Below, piece by piece: positions 24,281 to 36,136 of a DNA stretch of 64,000 bases. A model generated the notes under the pieces. The model made no database searches. It was given only the letters and a program-made list of their open reading frames with translations, and was not told the origin of the DNA. A program made the translations under genes and the position numbers. The stretch comes from Neurospora tetrasperma FGSC 2508 (taxonomy: Eukaryota > Ascomycota > Sordariomycetes > Sordariales > Sordariaceae), in the NCBI RefSeq assembly GCF_000213175.1, contig NW_009799179.1:62001-126000 (forward strand), written 5' to 3'. The number at the start of each line of letters is the position of its first letter. The stretch's first letter is position 1.

Positions 24281-25894
24281 TCATCCCTCCAAATATCCCG
24301 AGGCCGCCTTGTTCATCGTCAACCTTACGTCAATCCCTCCCCTTTCTCTCGCTTGAACAAAAGTCGTAAAGCCATCCAACCTCGATATCGCTGTGAATGG
24401 CGGGGCTGCCAACACTGCCTCAACCCGATCCAGCGCTGTCCGCTCCCCATACAGCTCGTACTTGCTCCAATCCGTATTCACAAAGCACCACCTCGCAAAC
24501 AGGTTGAAGTCGACTTTGGCCAGGCGCTTGTCGGGCAAGTCACACATCCAGTTGGTGACCGCCAAAGCGTATTCGGTGCTAGCAGTCTCGGGATGGCGTA
24601 TCGCCTCGTGTACTAGTTTGGCCACCTGCCAGAGCGGGGCATCGTACAAGTCAATCGTATCGTCCTCGGCTACGGTTAAGAAAACGGGAAGAACGGCATT
24701 GGGAAAGTAATGACTCTTTCCCATCCCCTTGCTTTGTCCAGCGAGGTCGAGGCGGTTGGAATGGGAAAAGTTGATGTTGGTCCAAAAGCTGGGTGTCGGG
24801 ACGCTTTTGGGGTCGCCGGTGGGCATACGATGGGCTTGATCGGAAGCGGCGCGGACGCGGGCCTGGTGGGTTTGCTGCCACAGGTGGGCAAGGAGGGCTT
24901 CAAACGTGGATACCCAGGAGTCAGGATCGTTGGGGTTGGTAGCCTTGATTTTGAGGTTGGCAAGTTCAAAGGGGGAGTAGTGCAGATAAGTGTCGGCGAT
25001 AGCGATGGGATGTTCTTGGACAGCGGTGTCTGAGGAGACTGTACTCTTCATGTGCTTGTCGGCATCGCCGCCTAGTGCTTCGTCTGGTTGGGAGGAGACG
25101 AGGTAGCCCAAGGGCGGATGTTCCATGGCATGATTTTTTGCTTCCTCATTGGGGGTGGTTATTCGGTCGGCGCCAAAGGAAATGATGTGCGGTAGGCGGT
25201 CCAGAATCCCGGCTTCACCACGAGAAAGCTTGCGGTAGATTTCGCACAAATCTTGGTACAAGTGAATGCACCCCTCTGCGGCGCATACGGCGTGGGAGAT
25301 ACGGTACCCGATGGCAACGCCGCCGCACTTGAACTGGGTACGTTGGATTAGCAAAAGGGGACCGCGCTGGATGCCCGCTTCCTCGTCGAAAGAGGGATCC
25401 CAGTGAGCCGTAGTAGCCAGCATCGCTTCTGTAGGGAATGAGGGAGGAATCAGCGCTTCTCCTGCCCCTGGGAGATTGGTCATCTCAATATGGTCTTGAT
25501 CTGGAGACGGCGACAGCGGCTGGTCGCAAGATGCTTCAAACAGGGAGACGCCCGTGCCCAGCTTGGTGATACTCCGGACGCCATTGGAAGGGTCAACGGC
25601 GAGGCGGCCCGTCAAATGGGGGTAGTAGTTGAGGAGGGTGCTGATGGCGTCATGCAGTCGTGCGATGGGAATAAAATCCCTGGCCTGAAGGAAATCGGGC
25701 TTCTCGTAGACGTAGACCAGATCGGTGGGGACGGCGGTATGGGCAAAGTGATCCAAGGGCCCAAGTCGGAAAGGCGACGGGAGGTGGTCTACGCTCTTGG
25801 GGTTGGCGCACTTGATGATGTGTGCGGCCGTGATGTTGACGACCGGGGTTTGGCCGGGGGTTTGGCTGGGGGCCGATGTCGTCGTCGCCGGCAT
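24281..25894 (-). CDS. BAHD-fold acyltransferase family protein (PF02458-like), altered motifs
   Basis: A single exon encodes 537 residues. The fold is recognised from the N-terminal block ending in YYPHLTGRL (about 90-98), the SHAV motif around residue 200 and the C-terminal layout. BAHD enzymes move an acyl group from acyl-CoA to an alcohol or amine in specialised metabolism; fungal relatives include trichothecene 3-O-acetyltransferase. The catalytic His is present (His201), but the Asp of HxxxD is Ala205 and the structural DFGWG motif reads YELYG at 479-483. The protein is otherwise full length with no frame break, so it is either a divergent enzyme or a non-catalytic relative. It is cytosolic by appearance. 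Proximity to the monooxygenase and zinc cluster gene suggests a shared pathway, but that is inference. Confidence 0.85.
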   Translation of the reverse strand: MPATTTSAPSQTPGQTPVVNITAAHIIKCANPKSVDHLPSPFRLGPLDHFAHTAVPTDLVYVYEKPDFLQARDFIPIARLHDAISTLLNYYPHLTGRLAVDPSNGVRSITKLGTGVSLFEASCDQPLSPSPDQDHIEMTNLPGAGEALIPPSFPTEAMLATTAHWDPSFDEEAGIQRGPLLLIQRTQFKCGGVAIGYRISHAVCAAEGCIHLYQDLCEIYRKLSRGEAGILDRLPHIISFGADRITTPNEEAKNHAMEHPPLGYLVSSQPDEALGGDADKHMKSTVSSDTAVQEHPIAIADTYLHYSPFELANLKIKATNPNDPDSWVSTFEALLAHLWQQTHQARVRAASDQAHRMPTGDPKSVPTPSFWTNINFSHSNRLDLAGQSKGMGKSHYFPNAVLPVFLTVAEDDTIDLYDAPLWQVAKLVHEAIRHPETASTEYALAVTNWMCDLPDKRLAKVDFNLFARWCFVNTDWSKYELYGERTALDRVEAVLAAPPFTAISRLDGFTTFVQARERGGIDVRLTMNKAASGYLEG

Positions 25895-26284
25895 GTTTGC
25901 GAACTCAGTTTGGTCAGATTTAGGGATGGAATGACATCAGCCCCATTGGCCGTGGTGGGCGGACATGATATATGTCGACTGGCGTGTGCCTGTTTCCATG
26001 GTGGCGGTGGTCGTCGTTGCTGGTTCTCTGTCGTTTCATTACTGACTAGCAGTGGTGAATGTGGATGCCCATGGACGGTGATGAAAGATGAATCATGGTG
26101 GTTCATGTTGACAAACGCCGACCCATGGAACTTGGAAGAGTGCAAGTGTGGCTTGGCAAAGTGGGATGCCTAGACAGCTGTCCCCACCTGTTTCATTCAG
26201 CCCCACAATGTCCCCCATTGCTGTGAGTGGCTGAGGAAGTGTTGCAATGACTAACGTTAGCTACGAGTGACTAAAAACTACCTA
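25895..26284. other. Acyltransferase upstream region, ending at the transposon target TA
   Basis: About 390 bp of normal composition between the acyltransferase start codon and the left end of the DNA transposon. It holds the promoter of the leftward gene. The final two bases (26283-26284) are the TA target duplication. Confidence 0.6.
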
Positions 26285-26380
26285 CTTGGGGGGTTCTGGG
26301 CGCTAAGGCTTTTAACCCCCCTATTTGTTAAATAGGGGGTTAGGGAATTGTAGGACAACTTTTTAATTTGGGACAAGCCC
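26285..26380 (+). repeat. Left terminal inverted repeat of the DNA transposon
   Basis: Matches the reverse complement of 37841-37935 with six substitutions and one single-base indel by my reading. In all six the left copy has T or A where the right has C or G. It contains a GC-rich palindrome at 26314-26341 with a three-base loop. Confidence 0.92.
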
Positions 26381-27594
26381 GGTTGGTACTATACAGATTC
26401 GATTATTAACGCCTTACAAAATCACTCATTTACATCATGAAATCGGCAACAGCTTCACTACCAAAACCGTATCCCAACTCGTACAATTTGCTGCGTAAAA
26501 CTATAAAACAGTAAGCAGTCTATATAACTATAGATTAATAGAGTAGTTACTATACTAACTATTAAATATAATACCTATAGACTTTCATAAGTACTTTAAT
26601 AAATTAGGTATAACGCCCGCTAGTTACCGCGGCGCTCGTATGTATTTCGATGCCTAATATCGCTTTAAATCCCTTAAAAGTAGAGTAATAAAATTGCTAA
26701 CTATTAGAAATATCGTCACCGTTATTAGCGAATCCCGTATATCTATCGCTCGTTACGTTAAATCCCTACATAAATTTTAGAAACCTATTATATTATTATA
26801 ACCAAAAGGGCGTCCCTGTATATTAATAAACGCTAAAGAAAATGCGATTATATTGTACGTAATATTCTATTTTTAAAGGATATTCCTTACGTTGTATAAA
26901 ATAATTATATTAGCCGTAAATCGATTACGCTTACTGTAGGGTATGCCAATTACCTATAACAGCTAGTAGTTAACCCAGTTTATAAAAGACTACTTAGAAT
27001 TGAAGTTTATAGTTTATTATACTATTAATATTAAAAAAAGGTTCTAGGAATTGAACAAAGACTCTATTAATAAGTAGTTTAATAAATACGAAGAAGTGTT
27101 TAATGAGTATAAGGTTACTAAGGGAGACGTTTAGAATAGTAATAAAATAGGTATTAGAACCAGTTATATATTGGGTAGGTACGTTAGGGTTATTATTTTA
27201 AGGATCTACTGAATATTAAAGTAAATTAATAAAAAGTTTTAAATCGCTTTTAATATTACTTTACTAATAATCTAATATAAGGAAGAATACTAACCTTTTT
27301 TTTTTACTTCAATAATTAATGATTAATAATATTACCAATTACGAATTTACTACCCTTATTACTAGCGTAAGTACTACAGTTAATATTATTTTTATTTATA
27401 TAATTTTTAAAACCGACTTAATAGAGGAGTTATTTATAATAATTTTGATAACGGCGTCCGCTTTACTAAATTGCCGACGGGGTTTTCGAATGCTGACCTT
27501 ATACTTAATTAGTTGAAGTACTTTAATTATTATTCTTTCTATTTCTTTCTAATATCTAAGTAGTTAAAAGACGAAGATTAGTTTAAATTAGAGG

Positions 27595-28435
27595 NNNNNN
27601 NNNNNNNNNNNNNNNNNNNNNNNNNNNNNNNNNNNNNNNNNNNNNNNNNNNNNNNNNNNNNNNNNNNNNNNNNNNNNNNNNNNNNNNNNNNNNNNNNNNN
27701 NNNNNNNNNNNNNNNNNNNNNNNNNNNNNNNNNNNNNNNNNNNNNNNNNNNNNNNNNNNNNNNNNNNNNNNNNNNNNNNNNNNNNNNNNNNNNNNNNNNN
27801 NNNNNNNNNNNNNNNNNNNNNNNNNNNNNNNNNNNNNNNNNNNNNNNNNNNNNNNNNNNNNNNNNNNNNNNNNNNNNNNNNNNNNNNNNNNNNNNNNNNN
27901 NNNNNNNNNNNNNNNNNNNNNNNNNNNNNNNNNNNNNNNNNNNNNNNNNNNNNNNNNNNNNNNNNNNNNNNNNNNNNNNNNNNNNNNNNNNNNNNNNNNN
28001 NNNNNNNNNNNNNNNNNNNNNNNNNNNNNNNNNNNNNNNNNNNNNNNNNNNNNNNNNNNNNNNNNNNNNNNNNNNNNNNNNNNNNNNNNNNNNNNNNNNN
28101 NNNNNNNNNNNNNNNNNNNNNNNNNNNNNNNNNNNNNNNNNNNNNNNNNNNNNNNNNNNNNNNNNNNNNNNNNNNNNNNNNNNNNNNNNNNNNNNNNNNN
28201 NNNNNNNNNNNNNNNNNNNNNNNNNNNNNNNNNNNNNNNNNNNNNNNNNNNNNNNNNNNNNNNNNNNNNNNNNNNNNNNNNNNNNNNNNNNNNNNNNNNN
28301 NNNNNNNNNNNNNNNNNNNNNNNNNNNNNNNNNNNNNNNNNNNNNNNNNNNNNNNNNNNNNNNNNNNNNNNNNNNNNNNNNNNNNNNNNNNNNNNNNNNN
28401 NNNNNNNNNNNNNNNNNNNNNNNNNNNNNNNNNNN
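27595..28435. other. Assembly gap (841 N)
   Basis: A run of 841 unknown bases inside the transposase region of the DNA transposon, between the early DDE core and a later core fragment. The true size and content cannot be seen. Anything between these fragments, including a further insertion, is unknown. Confidence 1.
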
Positions 28436-28640
28436 GGAGGATAGGGAGGAGGGGTTTTCTTTTAAGGATTAGTTTTGTTGTAATTAGTATAAATATAATT
28501 ACTTCGGTTATAAAATCCTAAATTTAATTAAGGGAGTTGGGTTTAGAAATATTCTAGGTACTAAGCGGGTTTATTATATATTTATTATTAACGGGTTTAG
28601 TAGCTACTATAATATAGAGGTCTAATAGTATACTAAAGCG

Positions 28641-28937
28641 TGTAAGAGGATAGTAGAGCAATACGCGGGTGCTGGCTACTATGTATATATTAAGGTTCTA
28701 TGAAGAAAGAAAGGAGAAAACGCTACCCTCTAAGTAGGTTAAGTATTAGAGTTTAAATAGCTATACGCTCTAATAGTACCTTATAGTTTGAGGTAGCGAG
28801 AGAATGCTCTAGAAGCCCGGAGCGCTATAGTGCCGCGGTCCGAATCGATTAGGGCAATCTCAATACGAATTACCGTCTTAGTACTTAAATTTAACCAATC
28901 AGAGCTAAATACCTTATCGAGCGCTAATCCTATAATA
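28641..28937 (-). repeat. 3' LTR (297 bp) of the second nested Gypsy fossil
   Basis: Direct repeat of 35840-36136 with the same length, preceded by the target duplication AAGCG. This copy is eroded over its full length. Confidence 0.92.
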
Positions 28938-31900
28938 TTAGCCTCCCCCTTCTCCCTCTAACTATAGTCGCGTACTATAGTTAATATTTATATTACCCCT
29001 ATTTTACCCCTCTATAATTTTTACTCTCTCTCTTACTCTTTTAATAAATAATTATAATTATATTATACGTATACCCTTAATTCTACTTTAGAATACCTTT
29101 AAATAACCGTTACTAACTTTTATTTTTAATATTAATTCTAAATAAAATCTTTTCGGGCTCTAACCTACTATTCTAATTCGCTATCGCCCGGCTATAATAT
29201 TTATAGTCGTACCTATAGTTATTCCTATATTTACGCCCGTACTTACGCCCGCGCCCGTACTTACGCCTACTATTATTACTATGCTAATAGTTACTTTAGT
29301 CCTTATTCCTATACTTATTTCTATTCCTACTACGCTAAGCTCTCCTACGCCCCGGACCCCAAGCGGTAGTAGCGGTAGTAGAAATTGTAAATTTATTAAA
29401 ATATTTATTTAAAGTACTATATCCGCCTAGTACTCCTAATATATAATATTAGGGAACTATAGTATTTACGTACCTAATAAGGGTAAAAATTACTATGTAC
29501 CTTATGCGCGCCCGAAGAATTCGGGTATTTATTAATAGTAAGCTTCTATTGTTTAGGAGTAATATTCTACCTAATTAGTAGAGGGCTATTTAAATAGTAA
29601 AATTTTATTTTACGAATTCTTTTATTTAATAATAATTTCAGTTTGTAATTTCGAATAATTAATAGCCGAGGGTTATATAATTCTGTAAATATTCTTTGAA
29701 TACCTCTATTCTATGTAATTACTAATTTAAATTCAAAGATACTACCTATTTTATATTTAATTACCCTGTTAGTAAAGCGCTGCCAACCCCCCTCTTTATT
29801 ACTATAGTAGTTCCAATTGTAATTCCGGATATTTTTATATCTTTAATTTTAATTTCGATTATAATATTCGAAAGATTAGGGGCTCTAGAGGAGGACTTTT
29901 AAACCCTTCGTGCGGATTAGGGTAGTTTAGTAGCTTTGTAATTGTTATTATTCGCTAAATTGTTTCGGGCTAGCCGGAATTCGGTCGCTTTGGTAAATAT
30001 TACTATAGAATTTATTTGGATTATTAAATACGTTATTGCTATAGCTACTATTTATTTAAATATCTTTATAATTAGGTTTAATACCCGGATAATTAAAATA
30101 ATTTAAATTTTTTAAAATAAAATAGTAATTATAGTAATAGAAATTCTTTTTAATAAGGTAGCTATAGAATTAGAGATTCGTATTAGAAAGTTAAAGGAGT
30201 AGCGGAGGGTAATAGAAGGGGATAGGATATTACTAGGTAAGGAGGATTTATAGGTTCGTTTTAAATTATTATTGGGTAGGGAGGATTTATTAGTACTAAT
30301 AGAAGAGGGGGTGGTAGAGGATAGGTTGGGGAATATTAGGGTACTAAAGGAGGAGGAGGTAATAGAAATAATAGAAATAATATAATAGGAGGGGGATATA
30401 TTAGAAGAGAAGATAAGGCTAAAAAAAATAGTTCGGTTTTCGGATTCGGTAGAGGAAATTACCTTTCTTTTAAAGAAGAAAAAAAAAGTACAAATTTCCT
30501 ATAGTAGTACTACTATAATATAATTATCCTTAAATACTATAATTAAATTGGGTACTAGGGCGGCGTTGGGTATTAGAGATTCTAAGTAGAATAAATTAGT
30601 AGAAGAGGCACTTTAGTTTTAGGTAGGTAACTATTTTTTTTACTTCCAAATATTAATTTTATTTACTTTTCTTACTTTATTAATATATTCTCTTTCGTAA
30701 AGTAGTTTATAGGTCCGTTGTTAATTCGAACGTCCCTGTATTATTTTTTAAAGAGTTTGAGCGCTTTAGTATTTTTAAAATCTTTAAGCCGGTATTATAA
30801 GGGTTTATAGTAACCCTTCTACTTTACGAAGACTATCTAATTAGTCGGGCTATTTTTAATATATAAAATCTTCTTTATATAATATTCCTTCTCCCCTTCT
30901 ATTACTACTAGTAATAATTATTTATCGATTAGAATTTAACTTAGTAAGGGGTTTCCAGGAGCCCGCTAGAAGAAATCGATATAGAAAATATTATAAATAT
31001 TATTTAGGAGGCTTAAGATTTCTATAATTAGTGGTAAGAATACCTTTAAAGTAGTATATTTAGTATATAACTAGTCTAACTTTTTTTTAGGTCTTAGTAA
31101 AGTATAATTCTTAAAATTAAATTATACTTTATTACCTATTTAAAACTTCTCTATAAATTAGTAAGAGCGGTTAATATATTTTATTTATTCCTAAACTACT
31201 ATAATTATTATAATTTGATATAAATCTATAATTTATAATAGCTTTTCAATAAATTATTAAACCTAAGTATTAGCGGGGGTATAGGAGTTTCTAAAACCCT
31301 TAGGGACTATTAGAACTACTAATTCCAGATTAAATTTATAAATAACGAAGATGGGAAATATATTAATTAAAGTATTAATATAATTATTAATAGCTAATTA
31401 TACTAAAGGATACTACTCGTACTAATTATTTTATATTTAATTAATATACGTTTTCAAAAAAGTTTGTACTTCCTAATTTATTTATTCTAAACTACTATTA
31501 ATCTAGAAGTAATAAATAATATTAAGAAACTACTTAATCCCAAATAATTTATAAAATCTACTCTAGAACCGTCCGGTCTAATTAGAATTCCGGTTACTAA
31601 CTATAGACTATAGTTAACCGTAGTACTATATAAAGTAATCTATAAATCTTTTAATATAAACTTCGGCATTTATCGACGGTATAAGCTCTAATATAACATT
31701 CTTACTAAGGCAGTCCTTAATAATAAATAAATAAATATTCCCTCTAATTAATAGAAAGTCTATAATAAAGTCTATTTATACTTTTTAGAAGAATTAGTTT
31801 AATATTAGTATTAATTAGAATAACCTTTTTCTCTAAGTTTTCTAATATTTAATGGAGCCGTATATATAGTAGTTATATAAGAATTACCTTATATAAATCC

Positions 31901-34900
31901 CTAATAATAGCTAATAGAAGTACCGAATTAAAATTATAATAGTACCCTCTCTACCGAAGTACCCGAGTACTTAGGAATTATATATAATTTAAATAATATA
32001 AGTAAAGAATATATTATATTTCTAATTAAAATCGGATAATTTTATAGCTTTTACTTCAGTAATTACTAGGCACCCGGGGATTTACAGCCTCCCCTAATAT
32101 CTTAAACGCTCGAAGTCGTCAATAGAACAATTAGCAATCTAAATTTTAAATTTAAAAGAAGAGTGTAAATCCCTTATATTATTTTCTACCGCTTAAATAA
32201 TTTATTAATATATAATATCCTTCCCTACGGTAAAACCCTAAAATTATTATAAATTTGGATCTTTAAAGACCTTTAAACCCTTCCCCTAGGCCGTTCGAAA
32301 GCCCCGAAGGCTTATTATTGAAATATAAACGTAATTATATAAAGCGGATTCGGGAACGAACTAGAAGTTTCGAATTTCCCTATCGTCCTCCGTAGGCCAA
32401 TTTTAATTTTATTGAAATAATATATCTAGAACTACCGCCTCTTTACCCGGCTAGTATTAAAATTCGAAGGAGAATTAAGAAAAATATTCGGCCTAGCGGG
32501 CTTACTATTTAAATAAATATTACCGGGTTATAAAGTATTTTAAATTATAGTAGTCCGTTAGGATTATAAAACTATTATAGTTACGCAATTTAACTTACTA
32601 TTTTTATAAATAATTAATAATTACTAATATCTCCTTATTATAAATAAGGTAATTATATTCGGCTAATTTTAATTTCTTTAAATAAAATACTATAATACGT
32701 TTCTACCTATTTACCTCCTAAATTAAATAGCCTCCCAATATAAAGTTACTATAATCGGTCTCGAAGAAGGTCGGGCGTTTGGGGTCCTATTCAATTAATA
32801 TAAGTATTCGAGTAAATAGCGTCTTTAGAAATTAAAAGGCCTCTTCGCAAATTATAGACTATTCGAACGGGACTCCTTTACTAGTAAGTACCGTAAGTAG
32901 TACCGCTACTATAGTAAATTCTAATATAAATATCTAATAGTAATTTATAAACCTTAAGAAGTTCCGGACCCCCTTCTAAAACGTTAGTACTACTTATTCT
33001 AAAATAGCTTTAACTTTTTTAGGATTGGTTTAAATACTAATACTAGTATAAATAATAAAACCGAAATACTTAACCTTTTTAATAGCGAATTCATACTTAT
33101 TAAAATCTAAATAGAGTTTAGCGTTCCGGAAGCGCTCGAATACTATGTAGACTTTCTATATATAATCTTCCCGAGACCTATCCGTAAAAATTAGAATATT
33201 ATTTATATATACTAAACAAAAATTGTCAAATTTCTATAATACCTAATTAATATACTATTAAAAGGTAATTAAAGTTCTATATAACCCGAAGGGGACTATA
33301 AAACACTCAAAGAGACTATAGCGAATTCGGAATACTATCTTATACTCCTTTCCTTCCGCTATTCGTATTTTATAGAATATTTATACTATATCTACTTTTA
33401 AGAATAATTTAATACCCTTAAATATTTAAAATATTTCTTAAATAAATAGAAGGGGGTACCGGTCCGTTCGAATAATAGTATTAAATACTTAATAATTGTA
33501 ATAAAAGTAGAAACCTCCGCCCGATTTCCGTACGAATAAAATAGGAATTCTAATAACGGAATTATTAGCCCAAATAAATTCTTTATTTATTAAATCCCAA
33601 AATATCTTTTTAAATACTAAAAATTCTTCTCGAAATATATTATATAGCGGGCTAAAAGGGAGAGGAAGGTTCTTACCATCCAATCCCTTTTTTAATTTCA
33701 TTTTTAAATCGATTTCTAATTTATAATTATTAAAGTAATCTACTTCTTATTTTTTAAATAAGGGAATAAAGTCCTAGAAGTCTTCGGGGATAATTTATTA
33801 GAGTTCTTTATTAGTCCGGATTCTCTTAAAGGCTAGAACCTTCTTAATATTCTTGAACCGTATAGTAAATACGGAGGCTTCTATAACGGTCTAACCTTCG
33901 AACTTTATAATCCAATATATATAATTAATAAAAGTAGTAACGAAAATATGTATAATTCTTTTAAATTCTTCGAAGGGGAGGGTCTTAGCTATAAATCTAT
34001 TTATATAATTTACCCAAAATTGTATAATATTATACTAAAATCTCTTCTCGTAAGGGATTAAATATATTTAATTAGCTATTAATTATAACTCCACAAAAAT
34101 AATAGGGTATTCGAATTCCGGTATTATATATATATGAACAAAATACAATTTTGAAATTCTATAAGGAAGTAGGTAATATTTTAAATAGAGGTACCCTCTA
34201 TAATTACTATAGCACCCCGGATTTATTAGGCTGGGATTAGAATAACGGGGATTTAGAGATCCTGAATAATATTTTTACTAATAGTAATATCGTACTAGTA
34301 ACTTTTATTAATAAAGGCGTAGAATAAATTAGTAGAATTAATAATAATTAGTATTAGAATTAGTCCTATCTCTATTTAGGTCTTAAACTCTTCTACCTTA
34401 TTTAGTACTTCGGGGGTAGGCTCTAATACCCAATTTCGTACTAGAATTATTCTTTTCCCTAATTCAATTCGGAATTAAAAACTTCAATTATTCGAAACTC
34501 TTTATTGAATAATAGAACTATCTAAATAACTTAAATATATACTCCTTTAACTTGAAGGTTTATAGCGGGAAGGTAAGGATATTTAATAATAATATAACCC
34601 GTAGCGCTGTAACGGATATACCGTCTTTCGGTATAGTACTTATCCCTTTCTTTTTATAATACCTACTTAGTTTATCCTTTTTACTAGGAAGAAGAACTTC
34701 GGCTGCAAACGCTACAAATATTAATTATACTTATACAAATATTATTATTAGTATTATATTGAATACTAAAGGACGGAATAGGAGAGGAATTATAAATTTA
34801 GTACTAAGAGCTAGAACAATCCGAACCGGGAGCAATAGGAAAGTATACTCTAAACTATTAATTACTCTAATTACTATACTAAAGATAGCTTTAATAAAGG

Positions 34901-35839
34901 GTTTGGAACTCTATAGTCTTTTTATACTTATAAATAATATTCTAAAACTACTCTACGTAAATAAAATAATCGTTAGAGAGCTCTATAGTAAAAAGGTAAT
35001 TATTAAACTTCTTATTAATAGTGTAACGAAAGAATTCTAATTTGATATAACTATTCTAATTATAACTGCCAATTTTTAAAAGTTTATTATTAAAATTAGT
35101 AAGAATTTAAAGAATAGCTTACTATCATTTTACTTTATTTTAATAAGGTTATTAAAGGCGTAATCTTAGGTATAATAAGTACTAAAGACTTACCGGATCT
35201 ATTTAAGTAGTTCGGTCGGATCTTTATTACCGGAGAGGGTACGGGCGGTCTAATAACCCTCTAGCTACTACTATTTATCGATTGGTAGGGTATTAAGAAT
35301 TTTAATCTATATAGTATTAGGATCGGTATGTAGATCGGCTTTAAAATTTATATTATAAGTTTTAATTAGCTTATTATAGTAGAAGAGGAAAATAGTAGGT
35401 TTACTATTCTATTTAGGGAATTTAAACGGCTTCCGCTAATATAATTTATTAAAGTTACTATTAAACTCCTTATTATTATTATCAGCTTTAGACTTTCCTT
35501 TATCCTTACTACTAGGAGAATCCTATTTAGTAGGGTATATAAATTTAAATTTTAGAGTAGGTTGGAAATAAATAAAATGGGGGATTATAAATTTAACCTT
35601 CCCCTTTAGCTTTAAACTAATTTGCAAAGCTCGAAATAAATTACTAAATAAGCCAATAGTATTAGGGGGTACTCTAGTACTCTTAATCGCTAGGGAATTG
35701 CAGGAAGCCTCTATATTACTATTAGTATTATTATTATCGTTCGGTATAGAAAAAGAGACTATTCTAATACTAATATACGCCGCGCTATTAGTTACAAGCT
35801 CTTTCCTTCTAATAGTTAATTAATAAGAGGGTAGAACTT

Positions 35840-36136
35840 AATAAGGGGATAGTAGAGTAATACGCAGGTGCTAGCTATTATATATATATTAAAATTCTAT
35901 AAAAAAAGAAAGGAGAAAACGCTACCCTTTAGGTAGGTTAAATGCTAGAACTTAAATAGCCATACGCTCTAGTAGTACTTTATAGCCTAAGGCAGCGAGA
36001 GAATATTCTAGAAGCCCGGGGCGTTGTGGTGCCATAGTCCGAGTCGACTGGGGCAGTCTCAATGCGGGTTGCTGTTTTGGCACTCAAGTCTGGCCAGTCA
36101 GAGCCAGATGCCTTGTTGGGCGCCAGTCCCATAACA
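35840..36136 (-). repeat. 5' LTR (297 bp) of the second nested Gypsy fossil, partly unmutated
   Basis: Direct repeat of 28641-28937, followed by AAGCG at 36137-36141. The last 96 bp or so (36041-36136) is GC-rich and looks free of RIP, unlike the rest of the LTR and both flanks. Confidence 0.92.

Larger units (their letters stand above)
28641..36136 (-). mobile_element. Ty3/Gypsy LTR retrotransposon fossil nested in the DNA transposon
   Basis: Two 297-bp LTRs (28641-28937 and 35840-36136) and an exact 5-bp duplication AAGCG (28636-28640, 36137-36141) define the element. Coding reads on the minus strand: reverse transcriptase about 32900-33720, including an open 70-codon piece at 33489-33701 that looks like the N-terminal RT region ending in the VRKSGGG-type block, RNase H about 32450-32800, integrase about 31250-32150 with its tail near 31100, and gag-like material upstream of 34800. 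It is broken many times and RIP-eroded. About 2 kb separate the end of pol from the 3' LTR; this region carries a coding-like stretch on the opposite strand (see findings). LTR length and sequence differ from the element at 5615-13000, so this is a different family. Confidence 0.9.

Noticed and set aside
34759-35040. A 93-codon + strand open frame inside the second Gypsy fossil
   Set aside because: It is antisense to the gag region of a fossil element in AT-rich sequence and has no recognisable similarity. Not treated as a gene.
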